A DNA stretch of 64,000 nucleotides from Actinophytocola sp044466355 (GCF_044466355.1 NZ_JBITMQ010000002.1:1-64000), one strand, 5' to 3'; numbered from the stretch's first letter, positions 25,267-33,646 are shown. Notes: generated by a model not told the origin, from the letters alone. Translations and numbers: made by a program.

Positions 25267-25436
25267 GGCTGTCCAATACGAGGAACGTGGGAGGTGGCCA
25301 CAGCGGAGGGGCCGGGTGGGCACGCGGAGTGACGTGCCGCTGGCGAGCACGGTACTCGATGCTGGTGAGAGCGCTAGTGTCCGCGTGTTCGCGTGCGGTG
25401 AACGGTGGGTGGCGGTCAGCGGGTGAGGGCGCGGAG

Positions 25437-25676
25437 GTGGCGTCCCGTGCGGTGACCAGGCACGCGCCGGACCTGGCGGTGGTCGACGCACTGGCCGCGG
25501 CGGCGTACGCGCGCCAGGACGTCCGGTTCACCTACCGGGACCGTGCGAGCGGGCGCGCTGGAGTCGTGGCTGGCGAGTGTGGTCGCGGCAGTGGGGTGCC
25601 GTACCGGGTGGGGTCCGCGCCGGAACTGGTGGCGGAGACTGAAGCGCTGGCCTCGCGGGCGGCGCGCGCCACGTGA
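25437..25676 (+). pseudogene. WYL-domain regulator remnant
   Basis: The frame encodes DLAVVDALAAAAYARQDVRFTYRDR, which matches the beginning of a WYL domain (compare RDRDVLRFEYARADG in the regulator at 23718), then jumps to PELVAETEALASRAARAT, which resembles the last helix of such regulators. The WYL core and the N-terminal HTH are missing, so this looks like an internally deleted regulator gene. A short real protein cannot be excluded. Upstream bases 25267-25436 show no gene. Confidence 0.5.
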
Positions 25677-25688
25677 TCGTCGGTGCCG

Positions 25689-26585
25689 TCAGTCGACGGG
25701 CTGCCACAGTTGGAAGTGCCTGCCCTGGTTGTCGACGCAGTCCGACATCAGGCCCCATGGTTGCCGTGCGGGGTCCTGTGCCTGTCCGCCTGCCCGGCGG
25801 ACGCGGGTGACCGCGGCCTGGATGTCGTCTATGCGGTAGCACAGCTGCACCTCGGGTGGGGTGTCCCGCGGGGACCACATGTTCAGCGGCGGGTTCGTCG
25901 CCTCGGTTCGCCACGAGCCCGGCGTGCGGGACGGTTCGAACGGCACCTGTAGCACCGTCTCGTAGAAGTCCTTCGCCTCGGTCGGGTCGGGGGTCGCCAT
26001 CGACACGCGCACCGTGTCGCCCTGGCGGGCTCTCGTGGCACGTCCGGGGCGTTGCAGCAGCAGCCACCGGTGCCCGAACGGGTCCACGATCACCGCGGCC
26101 CGCCCGTACGGCTCGGTCGCCGGTGGGCGTTCGACGTGTGCGCCGCGCTGTCGTGCCAGTGCGCAGGTTTCGTCGACGTCGTGGACTTCGAGGTGGAGGG
26201 TGTGGCTGAACGTCGTGGGGGACTGGGGTGGCGATACGGGTGTGTCGGGGTACAGGTCGGAGGGTTCGGCGAACATCAGCACCGCGTCGCCCAGGGCGAC
26301 CTCCATGTGGCCGATCGTGTCGTCGGCGTTCACGTGGGGCTCGCCGCGGTGTTCGGCGCCGAGCACGTCGGTGTACCAGGTGAGCGCCGCTCGGGCGTCG
26401 GACACGACGATGTAGGGCGTGAGCGACGGGGGCCATGCCGGTTCTCGGCGGGTCAGTTGTACTGCCATGTCTTCTCCCTGGTCGAAGACGGCTCGGGTCA
26501 GCCGGTCTCGGAGCCGGGCGGCGAACTCCGGGTCGGGCGCTACCGGGACGACCGGCTCGCGCAGTGCGTCGAACGGATCGGTCAC
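25689..26585 (-). CDS. Tandem VOC (glyoxalase-like) protein coupled to an ECF sigma factor
   Basis: 298 aa from GTG 26585, which overlaps the sigma-factor stop (GTGA). The first 45 residues (DPFDALREPVVPVAPDPEFAARLRDRL) are a tail often seen in proteins cotranscribed with ECF sigma factors. Two VOC modules follow: one from LTPYIVVSDARAALTWYTDVLG to DPFGHRWLLLQRPG, the second from VRVSMATPDPTEAKDFYETVLQ to the end. VOC proteins bind metals and small ligands; here the tail and the coupling suggest a sensor or modulator of the sigma factor, which is inference. Confidence 0.88.
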   Translation of the reverse strand: MTDPFDALREPVVPVAPDPEFAARLRDRLTRAVFDQGEDMAVQLTRREPAWPPSLTPYIVVSDARAALTWYTDVLGAEHRGEPHVNADDTIGHMEVALGDAVLMFAEPSDLYPDTPVSPPQSPTTFSHTLHLEVHDVDETCALARQRGAHVERPPATEPYGRAAVIVDPFGHRWLLLQRPGRATRARQGDTVRVSMATPDPTEAKDFYETVLQVPFEPSRTPGSWRTEATNPPLNMWSPRDTPPEVQLCYRIDDIQAAVTRVRRAGGQAQDPARQPWGLMSDCVDNQGRHFQLWQPVD

Positions 26586-27103
26586 GACTGGCCCTCCTCC
26601 CGGTAGCTTCTGCGGAACGCGGCACGGGCACGCACCAGCAACGCCTCCGTCGCGTGGACGGTGCGGCCGAGGTGGTCGGCGACGTCGCGCACGGGCAGCC
26701 CGTCCACGTACCGGAGTGTCAGCGCGGCGCGGTGGTGCGGGCCGAGGCCGGCGAGCACCGTGCGGGCGCGGATCGCGTCGACCGTCTCGTCCCACGGGTC
26801 GTCGTGGTCGTCGGTGGCGTGTTCGACGAGCCGCAGCCCGCGTTCCTCCCGTTCGCGGCGGCGCCAGTGGTCGGCGAGCTTGTGCCGTGCCACCCCGATC
26901 AGCCACGGCACGGTCGGTGCCGCCGCGCCCGGTCTGCGCACGGCGACGACCGCGGCGAGGAACACCTCAGCGGTCAGGTCCTCCGCGAGCGTCCGGTCGC
27001 CGCAGCGTGCCAGCAGGTAGCCGTGGACGTGCGGCAACGCCTCGTCGTACCGCGCCAGCAGGTCCAGCGCCGGGTCCGGCACCGGGCCCTCTCGGGTGCC
27101 CAT
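26582..27103 (-). CDS. ECF sigma-70 family factor
   Basis: 173 aa. Region 2 spans about residues 15-85 (YDEALPHVHGYLLARCGDRTLAEDLTAEVF, seen as blocks LAEDLTAEVF and PWLIGVARHKLADHWRR). Region 4 includes ALTLRYVDGLPVRDVADHLGRTVHATEALLVRAR with its HTH. It directs RNA polymerase to an unknown regulon and is translationally coupled to the VOC protein after it. No anti-sigma membrane protein is adjacent. Confidence 0.92.
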   Translation of the reverse strand: MGTREGPVPDPALDLLARYDEALPHVHGYLLARCGDRTLAEDLTAEVFLAAVVAVRRPGAAAPTVPWLIGVARHKLADHWRRREREERGLRLVEHATDDHDDPWDETVDAIRARTVLAGLGPHHRAALTLRYVDGLPVRDVADHLGRTVHATEALLVRARAAFRRSYREEGQS

Positions 27104-27186
27104 GCCTCCATCGTCGTCCGGGACACGCCGTCTCCGACGCCCGTCGTCCCAGGTTTTCGCCGCCGACCTCGATAGGGTGACTCGCC

Positions 27187-27996
27187 GTGCGATCGCAGAA
27201 CTACGGCGACATCCTCGGGCGCGGCGGCCGCCGCGGGCAGATCCCGGAGGTGGTCGCCGAACCGGGTCTGGTCGCCGAGGACCCGGCGAGCGGGTTCACC
27301 GGCGCCGTCGTCCGGTTCGAGAACGGGCACGTCGTGCTCGAGGACCGGCACGGCCGTCACCGGTTGTTCCCGCTCACCCCGGCCGGGTTCCTCATCGACG
27401 GCAAGCCCGTCACGTTGGTCCAGCCCACCCGGAAGAAGGCGCCCGAACGGGTGATCTCGGCGTCGGGGTCGGTGCGGGTGGCCGGGCACAAGGCGCGCAC
27501 CGCCCGCGACAGCCGCCTGTGGGTCGAGGGCATCCACGATGCGGAGCTGGTCGAGCGGGTGTGGGGGCACGACCTGCGGGTGGAGGGTGTCGTCGTGGAA
27601 CCGCTGCACGGCATCGACGACCTGGCGGGCCTGGTGTCCGGGTTCGGCACCGCGCCGCACCGCAGGTTGGGTGTGCTCGTCGACCACCTCGTCGCGGGCA
27701 GCAAGGAATCCCGCATCGTCGCGTCGCTGCGTGACCCGAACGTGCTGGTCACCGGCCACCCGTACGTGGATGTGTGGCAGGCGGTGAAACCGGCCGCGGT
27801 CGGCATCGGGGAGTGGCCGGTGGTGCCGCGTGGCACGCCGTGGAAGGAAGGGATCTGCGCGGCGCTGGGCTGGGGTGACCCCGCCGACGGGTGGCGGCGG
27901 GTGCTGGCCGGTGTGCGCAGCTACAAGGACCTGGAGACACCGCTGATCGGTGCGGTGGAGCGGCTCATCGATTTCGTCACCACCGGTGAAGAGTAG
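27187..27996 (+). CDS. DUF3097 family protein
   Basis: 269 aa, GTG start. Family landmarks: YGDILGRGGRRGQIPEVVAEPGLVAED near the N-terminus (seen as blocks), LTPAGFLIDGKPVTLV, LWVEGIHDAELVERVWGHDLRVEGVVVEPLHGIDDL with a TOPRIM-like feel, and GVLVDHLVAGSKESRIV. The conserved EGIHD and DHL segments resemble TOPRIM acidic motifs. Function unknown; actinobacteria-specific. Confidence 0.92.
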   Translation: MRSQNYGDILGRGGRRGQIPEVVAEPGLVAEDPASGFTGAVVRFENGHVVLEDRHGRHRLFPLTPAGFLIDGKPVTLVQPTRKKAPERVISASGSVRVAGHKARTARDSRLWVEGIHDAELVERVWGHDLRVEGVVVEPLHGIDDLAGLVSGFGTAPHRRLGVLVDHLVAGSKESRIVASLRDPNVLVTGHPYVDVWQAVKPAAVGIGEWPVVPRGTPWKEGICAALGWGDPADGWRRVLAGVRSYKDLETPLIGAVERLIDFVTTGEE

Positions 27997-28032
27997 TGAC
28001 CCGGGTGGCCCCGTTCTGAGATCATTGCGGAC

Positions 28033-28461
28033 ATGGCCGCATTCTTCTGGCTCATCGGCGGAATCGCGCTGATCGCCGCCGAGATCCTGTCGGGGGATTT
28101 CTTCCTCCTGATGGTCGGCGTCGGTGCGCTCGCCGGTGCGGGCACCGAGTGGATTTTCGGGAACACGCTGGTCAGCTGCGCGGTGTTCGCGCTCGTGTCG
28201 ATCGGGTTGGTCACGTTCGCGCGGCCGTGGCTGAAGCGAAGAATGCACGGCGAGCTCGTGCACACCAACGCCGACGCGCTGATCGGCCGCAAGGCGGTCG
28301 CGGTGTCGGAGGTGAACGCGCTGGGCGGGCAGGTCCGGCTCGACGGCGACGTGTGGTCGGCCCGTGCGTTCGACGGCAAGCAGCCGATCGCGCCGGGCTC
28401 CGAGGTGACCGTCGTGGAGATCGCCGGCGCGACCGCGGTCGTGATGACGGACGTGGAGTGA
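28033..28461 (+). CDS. NfeD family membrane protein
   Basis: 142 aa. Two to three transmembrane helices in the first 75 residues (FFWLIGGIALIAAEILSG, FLLMVGVGALAGAGTEW, VFALVSIGLVTFA) are followed by an OB-fold domain (LIGRKAVAVSEVNALGGQVRLDGDVWSARAFDG, seen in parts). NfeD proteins pair with SPFH/stomatin proteins in membrane-microdomain organisation, and the next gene is an SPFH protein. Confidence 0.93.
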   Translation: MAAFFWLIGGIALIAAEILSGDFFLLMVGVGALAGAGTEWIFGNTLVSCAVFALVSIGLVTFARPWLKRRMHGELVHTNADALIGRKAVAVSEVNALGGQVRLDGDVWSARAFDGKQPIAPGSEVTVVEIAGATAVVMTDVE

Positions 28462-28508
28462 CCGGCGCAAGGGTGAACGTGATCCAACTTCTGGTTGGAC
28501 GCGGCCCT

Positions 28509-28522
28509 GACATGCGCATGTC
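28509..28522. promoter_or_regulatory. 14-bp palindrome GACATGCGCATGTC
   Basis: Perfect palindrome in the 126-base gap between the NfeD and SPFH genes. A small hairpin (CCAAC/GTTGG around 28485-28498) lies just before it. The gap is long for an operon, so a separate promoter for the SPFH gene is possible. Confidence 0.4.
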
Positions 28523-28587
28523 CGGGTGGCTGATGTGATCTACTTCCACAACACCGCCCAGGAAGCGCCGTCCGGAGTGGAGGCACG

Positions 28588-29865
28588 TTGACCATTCTCA
28601 TCATCGTCGCGGTCGTGGTCTTGTTCGTACTCACGGTCGTGGTGAAGTCGATCCTCGTGATCCCGCAGGCCCAGTCCGCGGTGATCGAACGGCTCGGCAG
28701 GTTCCGGTCGGTCGCCGAACCCGGCCTGAACTTCCTGGTGCCCTTTCTGGACCGTGTCCGTGCGCGGATCGACCGCCGCGAGCAGGTGGTCTCGTTCCCG
28801 CCACAGCCGGTGATCACCCAGGACAACCTGACGGTGTCGATTGACACGGTCGTGTACTTCCAGGTGACCAATCCGCGTGACGCGGTGTACGAGATCTCCG
28901 ACTACATCGTCGGTGTCGAGCAGCTCACCACGACCACACTGCGCAACGTGGTCGGTGGCATGAGCCTGGAGGAGACGCTGACGTCGCGTGACTCCATCAA
29001 CGGTCAGCTGCGCGGGGTGCTCGACGAGGCCACCGGCCGGTGGGGCATCCGCGTCGCGCGCGTCGAGCTGAAGGCGATCGACCCGCCACCGTCCATTCAG
29101 GACTCGATGGAGAAGCAGATGCGCGCGGACCGCGAGAAGCGCGCGATGATCCTGACCGCGGAAGGTACCCGCGAAGCGGCGATCAAGACCGCGGAAGGCC
29201 AGAAGCAGAGCCAGATCCTGTCGGCGGAGGGCGCGAAGCAGGCGGCGATCCTCGCGTCCGAGGGTGAGCGGCAGTCGCGGATCCTGCGGGCGCAGGGTGA
29301 GCGGGCCGCGCGGTACCTGCAGGCACAGGGCCAGGCGAAGGCCATCGAGAAGGTGTTCGACGCGATCAAGGCGGGCAAGCCCACGCCGGAGGTGCTGGCC
29401 TACCAGTACCTGCAGACGCTGCCGCAGATGGCGCAGGGCGACGCCAACAAGGTGTGGATGCTGCCCAACGACTTCGGCAAGGCCCTCGAAGGGTTCGCGA
29501 AGATGCTGGGCGCGCCCGGTGACGACGGTGTGTTCCGGTACGAGCCGCCCGTCTACGAGCCGCCGTCGCGCCGTGACGACGACGAGGAGGAGATCGCGAG
29601 CTGGTTCGACACCTCCACCGACCCGAAGGTCGCCGAGGCGGTGCGGGCGGCGGAAGCCGTTGCGCGCCAGGAGGTGCCGAGCCCGCTGACCAAGTCGGCG
29701 GCGCCCGCGGCGTTGTCGCGGCCGCCGCTGCCGGTGGGGCCGCCGGAGCCGGATCCCGAGCCGCCGACCGCGGTCGCGCCCGCGTACGAGCCGACGCAGC
29801 AGATGCCGCCGGTGCGGCCGACGGAGTCGACGGAACTGTCGGACGAGCCGCCGCGCTATCAGTGA
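28588..29865 (+). CDS. SPFH/stomatin-like membrane protein
   Basis: 425 aa, TTG start after GTGGAGG. One N-terminal transmembrane helix (ILIIVAVVVLFVLTVVVKS), then the SPFH domain (AVIERLGRFRSVAEPGLNFLVPFLDRV to about residue 160, quoted in blocks), a coiled-coil rich in Glu/Ala/Gln (residues about 180-265), and a disordered Pro/Glu-rich tail (residues about 310-425) that is longer than in most stomatins. Functions with NfeD in membrane organisation; QmcA-like. Confidence 0.94.
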   Translation: MTILIIVAVVVLFVLTVVVKSILVIPQAQSAVIERLGRFRSVAEPGLNFLVPFLDRVRARIDRREQVVSFPPQPVITQDNLTVSIDTVVYFQVTNPRDAVYEISDYIVGVEQLTTTTLRNVVGGMSLEETLTSRDSINGQLRGVLDEATGRWGIRVARVELKAIDPPPSIQDSMEKQMRADREKRAMILTAEGTREAAIKTAEGQKQSQILSAEGAKQAAILASEGERQSRILRAQGERAARYLQAQGQAKAIEKVFDAIKAGKPTPEVLAYQYLQTLPQMAQGDANKVWMLPNDFGKALEGFAKMLGAPGDDGVFRYEPPVYEPPSRRDDDEEEIASWFDTSTDPKVAEAVRAAEAVARQEVPSPLTKSAAPAALSRPPLPVGPPEPDPEPPTAVAPAYEPTQQMPPVRPTESTELSDEPPRYQ

Positions 29866-29876
29866 CGTGACCGGCG

Positions 29877-29917
29877 AGGGCCCCGATTCCCGGATGGGAG
29901 TCGGGGCCCTTTGTTTT
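29877..29917 (+). terminator. Rho-independent terminator after the SPFH gene
   Basis: A stem formed by AGGGCCCCGATTCCC and GGGAGTCGGGGCCCT around a GGAT loop, with one imperfect pair, followed by TTGTTTT. It ends the NfeD-SPFH transcript 12 bases past the stop codon. Confidence 0.9.
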
Positions 29918-30052
29918 CGGCTGTTGTGGCGGTTTTGGCCTCCGGCCCCTCGAACCACGCTACCGGACACCACCGACAGGAAATCGCGGTCGGGCGGGGA
30001 ATTGTGGATGGACGGAGCCGTTGTGGACAAACCCGAGCCGCGCCACACGGGA

Positions 30053-30075
30053 TTGTCGGTGCCCTCCGGAACAAT
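30053..30075 (+). promoter_or_regulatory. Candidate PafBC (RecA-independent DNA-damage) promoter
   Basis: TTGTCGGTG at 30053-30061, then 8 bases, then AACAAT at 30070-30075. The mycobacterial RecA-NDp consensus is TTGTCRGTG-N8-TAnnnT; only the first base of the -10 differs. The downstream gene is the Cys-phosphatase at 30160. The rest of the 294-base gap (29918-30159) has a lone DnaA-box-like TGTGGACAA at 30022-30030 and otherwise nothing recognisable. Confidence 0.5.
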
Positions 30076-30159
30076 GGAACCCGGGGGCCGGAGGCCACCG
30101 CTGTTCCGCTGACCGCGAACCCGCACGATCAGCGGCCCACAGTGGTCCATAGTGGGCGC

Positions 30160-30615
30160 ATGCCCCCTCTCGACGACGCGATCCAGCTCCCCGACGGCAC
30201 ATGGGTGCGGGGCCGCGGGCTGCGCAACCCCACACCCGGCGGCCCCGCACCGGAGTTCGGGCTCTACCTCGGCACCCGCAAACTCAGGGCCCGCCACACC
30301 TTCGGCTGGGACCACGAGTGGCTCGACTGGCCCGACTTCCTCCTCCCACGCGACACGGGCGCCGCCGTCACCGCCATCCGCGGCGCGCACCGCCGCGGCG
30401 TCGACGGGCAGCGGGTCGAGGTCGCGTGTGGCGGCGGGATCGGCCGCACCGGCACCGTCATCGCCGCGCTCGCCGTCCTCACCGGTGTGCCCGCCGCCGA
30501 CGCCGTCGCCTGGGCACGCACCAACTACCACCCGCGCGCGGTCGAAACCCCGTGGCAGCGGCGGTGGCTCACCACCCGGTTCGCCGCCGCGCTACACGCA
30601 GGACGCGATGGCTAG
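30160..30615 (+). CDS. Cysteine-based protein phosphatase-like protein
   Basis: 151 aa from ATG 30160. The active-site loop VACGGGIGRTG has the C-x5-R-[ST/T] signature of Cys-dependent phosphatases, with Ala in place of the usual His before Cys. The PTP-like context is supported by the following helix VIAALAVLTGVPAADAVAWAR. It may dephosphorylate a protein or small molecule. The first 60 residues (LPDGTWVRGRGLRNP) are typical of a small actinobacterial subfamily. Its 3' end overlaps the convergent gene by 24 bases. Confidence 0.8.
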   Translation: MPPLDDAIQLPDGTWVRGRGLRNPTPGGPAPEFGLYLGTRKLRARHTFGWDHEWLDWPDFLLPRDTGAAVTAIRGAHRRGVDGQRVEVACGGGIGRTGTVIAALAVLTGVPAADAVAWARTNYHPRAVETPWQRRWLTTRFAAALHAGRDG

Positions 30616-31500
30616 CGTGACCGCGGGCGTCGGCGCCGCGCCGCAGCTCGCCGCCCGGCCCGCCGAGATCTCCCGCTCCACCACCGTCACCCGCCACGTC
30701 CTGCCGTCCCGGTGCGCGACGGTCACCACCCAGCCGCCCTCGGCCGGTTCCTCGACGGTCGTCACCGCCAGCGCGTCGACGTCGGTGACACCAGTCGACT
30801 CCCGCACCGCCAGCTCCGCGACCTGCCCCGGCGGCGACCAGGTCGAGCGGCCTCGGCAGTCCGCCTGGTCCGGGCCGCCCGCCAGCAACCGCGCACCCGC
30901 CGCCACGGTCAGTCGACCGTATGAATACCCGGTCGGCAGAAGCACCGCGGTCGGCGCGAACCGGTGCCCACCGATGTGCGTGCACTCCCAGACCCGGTCA
31001 CCATGCTCCGCCGCGAGCGCGGCCGCGACCGGCCTGCCCAGCAGCGCGCAGCACACGTCGCGTCGGCCGTTCGTGCACACCAGCAGCAGCGGATCCGATA
31101 CAGCCGTACCGAGAAGCCCGCGGTCCCCGGCGCCCGCCCGCGCGAAGTCCAGGTCCAGCAGTTGCTTCGGGTCGACGACCGTGGTGTGTTCCAGCCACGT
31201 CCGGCCGGGCGCGGTGTGCGCGAGGTACACGTGCCTCGGCGTCGGCCGGTGCCGGTCGGGGTGGCTGCCCGGTCTGCGGATCAACACGATCCGCACGCCC
31301 GTGCCCGCCGCCAGCGCCGCCAGTTCGGCCGCGACACCCTCCTCGAGGTGGCTCGCCGACAGGGCGTCCCGGCCCCACGGCCCTGGCTGCTCGATCGCCA
31401 GCCACGACCGGGCGAACGCCGCGGTCCCCGCGAGCGGCTCGTCGAGGTGCGCGGCCAGCGCCGCGCACCGGGGCACGGCAGCCGTGCGGTTCGCGTCCAT
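30592..31500 (-). CDS. Sucrase/ferredoxin-like family protein (Apd1/thioredoxin-like ferredoxin)
   Basis: 302 aa from ATG 31500; GTG at 31503 is equally possible. Landmarks of the family: PGPWGRDAL, VCTNGRRDVCCALLGRP, and ECTHIGGHRFAPTAVLLPTGYSYGRL, quoted in short blocks. The Cys cluster (CTNGRRDVCC) and the Cys/His motif (CTHIGGHRF) are the expected [2Fe-2S] ligand sites of Apd1-type proteins. It is probably a soluble redox protein of unknown partner. Confidence 0.88.
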   Translation of the reverse strand: MDANRTAAVPRCAALAAHLDEPLAGTAAFARSWLAIEQPGPWGRDALSASHLEEGVAAELAALAAGTGVRIVLIRRPGSHPDRHRPTPRHVYLAHTAPGRTWLEHTTVVDPKQLLDLDFARAGAGDRGLLGTAVSDPLLLVCTNGRRDVCCALLGRPVAAALAAEHGDRVWECTHIGGHRFAPTAVLLPTGYSYGRLTVAAGARLLAGGPDQADCRGRSTWSPPGQVAELAVRESTGVTDVDALAVTTVEEPAEGGWVVTVAHRDGRTWRVTVVEREISAGRAASCGAAPTPAVTLAIASCV

Positions 31501-31607
31501 CACCACAAGCCTCCCACGGCCGGTACCGCCGTTGGTGTCGAGCCGCGCGTCTCGTCGAGTGACGCCGGTGCGAAAATGGCTGGCCACGGGCACATAAGGT
31601 GGGAATC

Positions 31608-33341
31608 ATGCGCCCGAAGGTTCCCTACGCCGATCCGGGCGTGCCCGACACACGCGGCCCGCTGCGTTTCCTGGTCTGGCTCGTGACGAAGCAGCGGTGG
31701 CGGGTGTCGCTCGGCGCGACACTGTCCATCACCTGGATGGTGCTGCTGATGCTGCCGCCCTACCTGATGGCCCGCGCCATCGACGACGGGCTGCGCGCCC
31801 GTGACCTCGGCGCCCTCGCGTCCTGGGTCGCCGTGCTCGCCGCGTCCGGGATCGCCAGCGCCGGCCTCGGGGTCCTGCGGCACCGCACGATGACCTTCAT
31901 CCGCAACGACGCCGCGTACCGCACCGTCCAGGTCGTCATCCGCCACACCGGGCGGGTCGGCGCCGAACTGCCCCGCCGCGTCACCTCCGGTGAGGTGGTG
32001 AGCATCGGCGCCGCCGACCTCGACCGCATCGCCCGCACCATGACCTCCACCGGCCCCGGCGTCGGCGCGCTCGTCACCTACAGCACCGTCGCCGTGCTGC
32101 TCGTGTCGATCTCCCCGCTGCTCGCGGCCGTCGTGCTCGTCGGCGTGCCGCTGTTCGTGCTGTCCATCGGGCCGCTGCTCAACCGGCTGCGCCACACCGA
32201 AGCCGTCTACCGCGAACACCAGGGCTCCCTCACCGCCCGCGCGGGCGACATCGTCGCCGGACTGCGGGTGCTGTGCGGGATCGGCGGCAAGGACCTGTTC
32301 GCCACCCGCTACCGGCGCCGCTCCCAGGCGCTGCGCGCCGAGGGGTACCGGGTCGGGGCCGTCGCGAGCTGGATCGAGGGCGTCGCGGTCGGGCTGCCCA
32401 GCCTGTTCCTCGCCGCCGTCACCTGGCTCGCCGCGCGCATGACCGCCGCCGGGGAGATCACCGTCGGCGAGATGGTCGCCGTCTACGGGTACGTCGCCGT
32501 CCTGTCCACGCCGGTGTACTTCCTCATCGAGGGCGCTCAGGACATCAGCCGCGGCCTGGTCGCCGCCCGCCGCGTCACCACCGTGCTCACCATCCAACCG
32601 GCCGTGCGTGACAGGTCATCCGTACCGGCACCGTCCGGGCCCGCGCCGCTGCGCGACCCCGACAGCGGGCTGACCGTGCGCCCAGGGGAACTGCTCGCCG
32701 TCGCCGCCGCTGTGCCCGCCGACGGCACCGACCTGGTCGACCGGCTCGGCCGCTATACCGACTCCGCCGTCACCTGGGGCGGTGTCCCGCTGGCGGAGGT
32801 CCGGCTCGCCGACGTGCGGTCCCGCATCCTCGTCGCCGACAACGACGCCTACCTGTTCGCGGGCACCCTCCGTGACACCGTCGCCGCGAACGACGGCCAC
32901 GGCGGCCAGTCCGACGACCGGGCCGTCGCCGACGCCGTCCGCGTCGCGATGGCCGAGGACATCGTCGACGCGCTGCCCGACGGGCTCGGCTCCTACGTGG
33001 AGGCCCAGGGCCGGTCCCTGTCCGGCGGGCAGCGCCAACGGCTGCGGCTCGTGCGTGCCCTGCTCGCCGACCCCGAGGTGCTGCTGCTCGTCGAACCGAC
33101 CTCCGCCGTCGACGCGCACACCGAATCGGTGATCGCCGAACGGCTGCACGCCGCCCGCCGCGGCCATACGACCGTATTGATCGCCACCTCGCCGTTGCTG
33201 CTCGACCGCGCCGACCGCGTCGCCTACCTCGTCGACGGGCGCGTCGCGGCCACCGGCACCCACACCGACCTGCTCGCCACCCAACCCGGCTACCGGACGC
33301 TCGCGTTCCGGGGGAGTGAGGAGGACCTGGTCCGTGACTGA
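31608..33341 (+). CDS. ABC exporter half-transporter 1, degenerate Walker sites
   Basis: 577 aa from ATG 31608. Residues 1-300 form a six-helix exporter membrane domain. The ATPase half is degraded at its own nucleotide-binding residues: the Walker A position reads AVPADGTDL with no GxxGxGK; the Q-loop reads VADNDAYLF; Walker B is LLLVEPTSAVD with Val for Asp; and the H-loop position reads IATSPLLLD without His. The signature LSGGQRQR is intact. It therefore cannot hydrolyse ATP alone and must pair with the next gene, whose pattern is complementary. Its TGA overlaps the first GTG of the repeat array downstream. Confidence 0.95.
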   Translation: MRPKVPYADPGVPDTRGPLRFLVWLVTKQRWRVSLGATLSITWMVLLMLPPYLMARAIDDGLRARDLGALASWVAVLAASGIASAGLGVLRHRTMTFIRNDAAYRTVQVVIRHTGRVGAELPRRVTSGEVVSIGAADLDRIARTMTSTGPGVGALVTYSTVAVLLVSISPLLAAVVLVGVPLFVLSIGPLLNRLRHTEAVYREHQGSLTARAGDIVAGLRVLCGIGGKDLFATRYRRRSQALRAEGYRVGAVASWIEGVAVGLPSLFLAAVTWLAARMTAAGEITVGEMVAVYGYVAVLSTPVYFLIEGAQDISRGLVAARRVTTVLTIQPAVRDRSSVPAPSGPAPLRDPDSGLTVRPGELLAVAAAVPADGTDLVDRLGRYTDSAVTWGGVPLAEVRLADVRSRILVADNDAYLFAGTLRDTVAANDGHGGQSDDRAVADAVRVAMAEDIVDALPDGLGSYVEAQGRSLSGGQRQRLRLVRALLADPEVLLLVEPTSAVDAHTESVIAERLHAARRGHTTVLIATSPLLLDRADRVAYLVDGRVAATGTHTDLLATQPGYRTLAFRGSEEDLVRD

Positions 33342-33646
33342 GCGGAGCTTGCGGAGCGAACAACGTGACTGAGCGGAGCTTGCGGAGCGAACAACGTGAC
33401 TGAGCGGAGCTTGCGGAGCGAACAACGTGNNNNNNNNNNNNNNNNNNNNNNNNNNNNNNNNNNNNNNNNNNNNNNNNNNNNNNNNNNNNNNNNNNNNNNN
33501 NNNNNNNNNNNNNNNNNNNNNNNTACGTGACCGGCGGAGCTTGCGGAGCGAACAACGTGACCGGCGGAGCTTGCGGAGCGAACAACGTGACCGGCGGAGC
33601 TTGCGGAGCGAACAACGTGACCGGCGGAGCTTGCGGAGCGAACAAC
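33334..33646 (+). repeat. MIRU-like 31/30-bp tandem repeat array at a stop/start junction
   Basis: Three identical 31-bp units at 33334-33364, 33365-33395 and 33396-33426, the start of a fourth, then Ns, then four 30-bp units from 33527 to 33646. Each unit starts GTGACTGAGC (31-bp form) or GTGACCGGC (30-bp form) and ends TTGCGGAGCGAACAAC. GGAG lies 8 bases before the GTG of the next unit, so each unit carries a ribosome site and a start codon. In the 31-bp form translation from each GTG gives 12 codons and stops at the TGA inside the next unit, exactly as the upstream ABC gene stops. In the 30-bp form the frame stays open and adds ten residues per unit (VTGGACGANN) to the downstream ABC gene. 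Confidence 0.95.
33430..33523. other. Assembly gap (94 Ns) inside the tandem repeat
   Basis: The run of Ns interrupts the array between the 31-bp and 30-bp blocks; true length and unit number are unknown. The first bases after it (TAC before GTG) differ by one base from the usual unit end AAC. Confidence 0.99.

Noticed and set aside
30022..30030. DnaA box TGTGGACAA as part of a replication origin
   Set aside because: A single box plus one poor neighbour, and none of the genes dnaA, dnaN, gyrB or parAB nearby.
33334..33646. CRISPR array
   Set aside because: Units are directly contiguous without unique spacers, and the unit contains coding signals matching the flanking genes.
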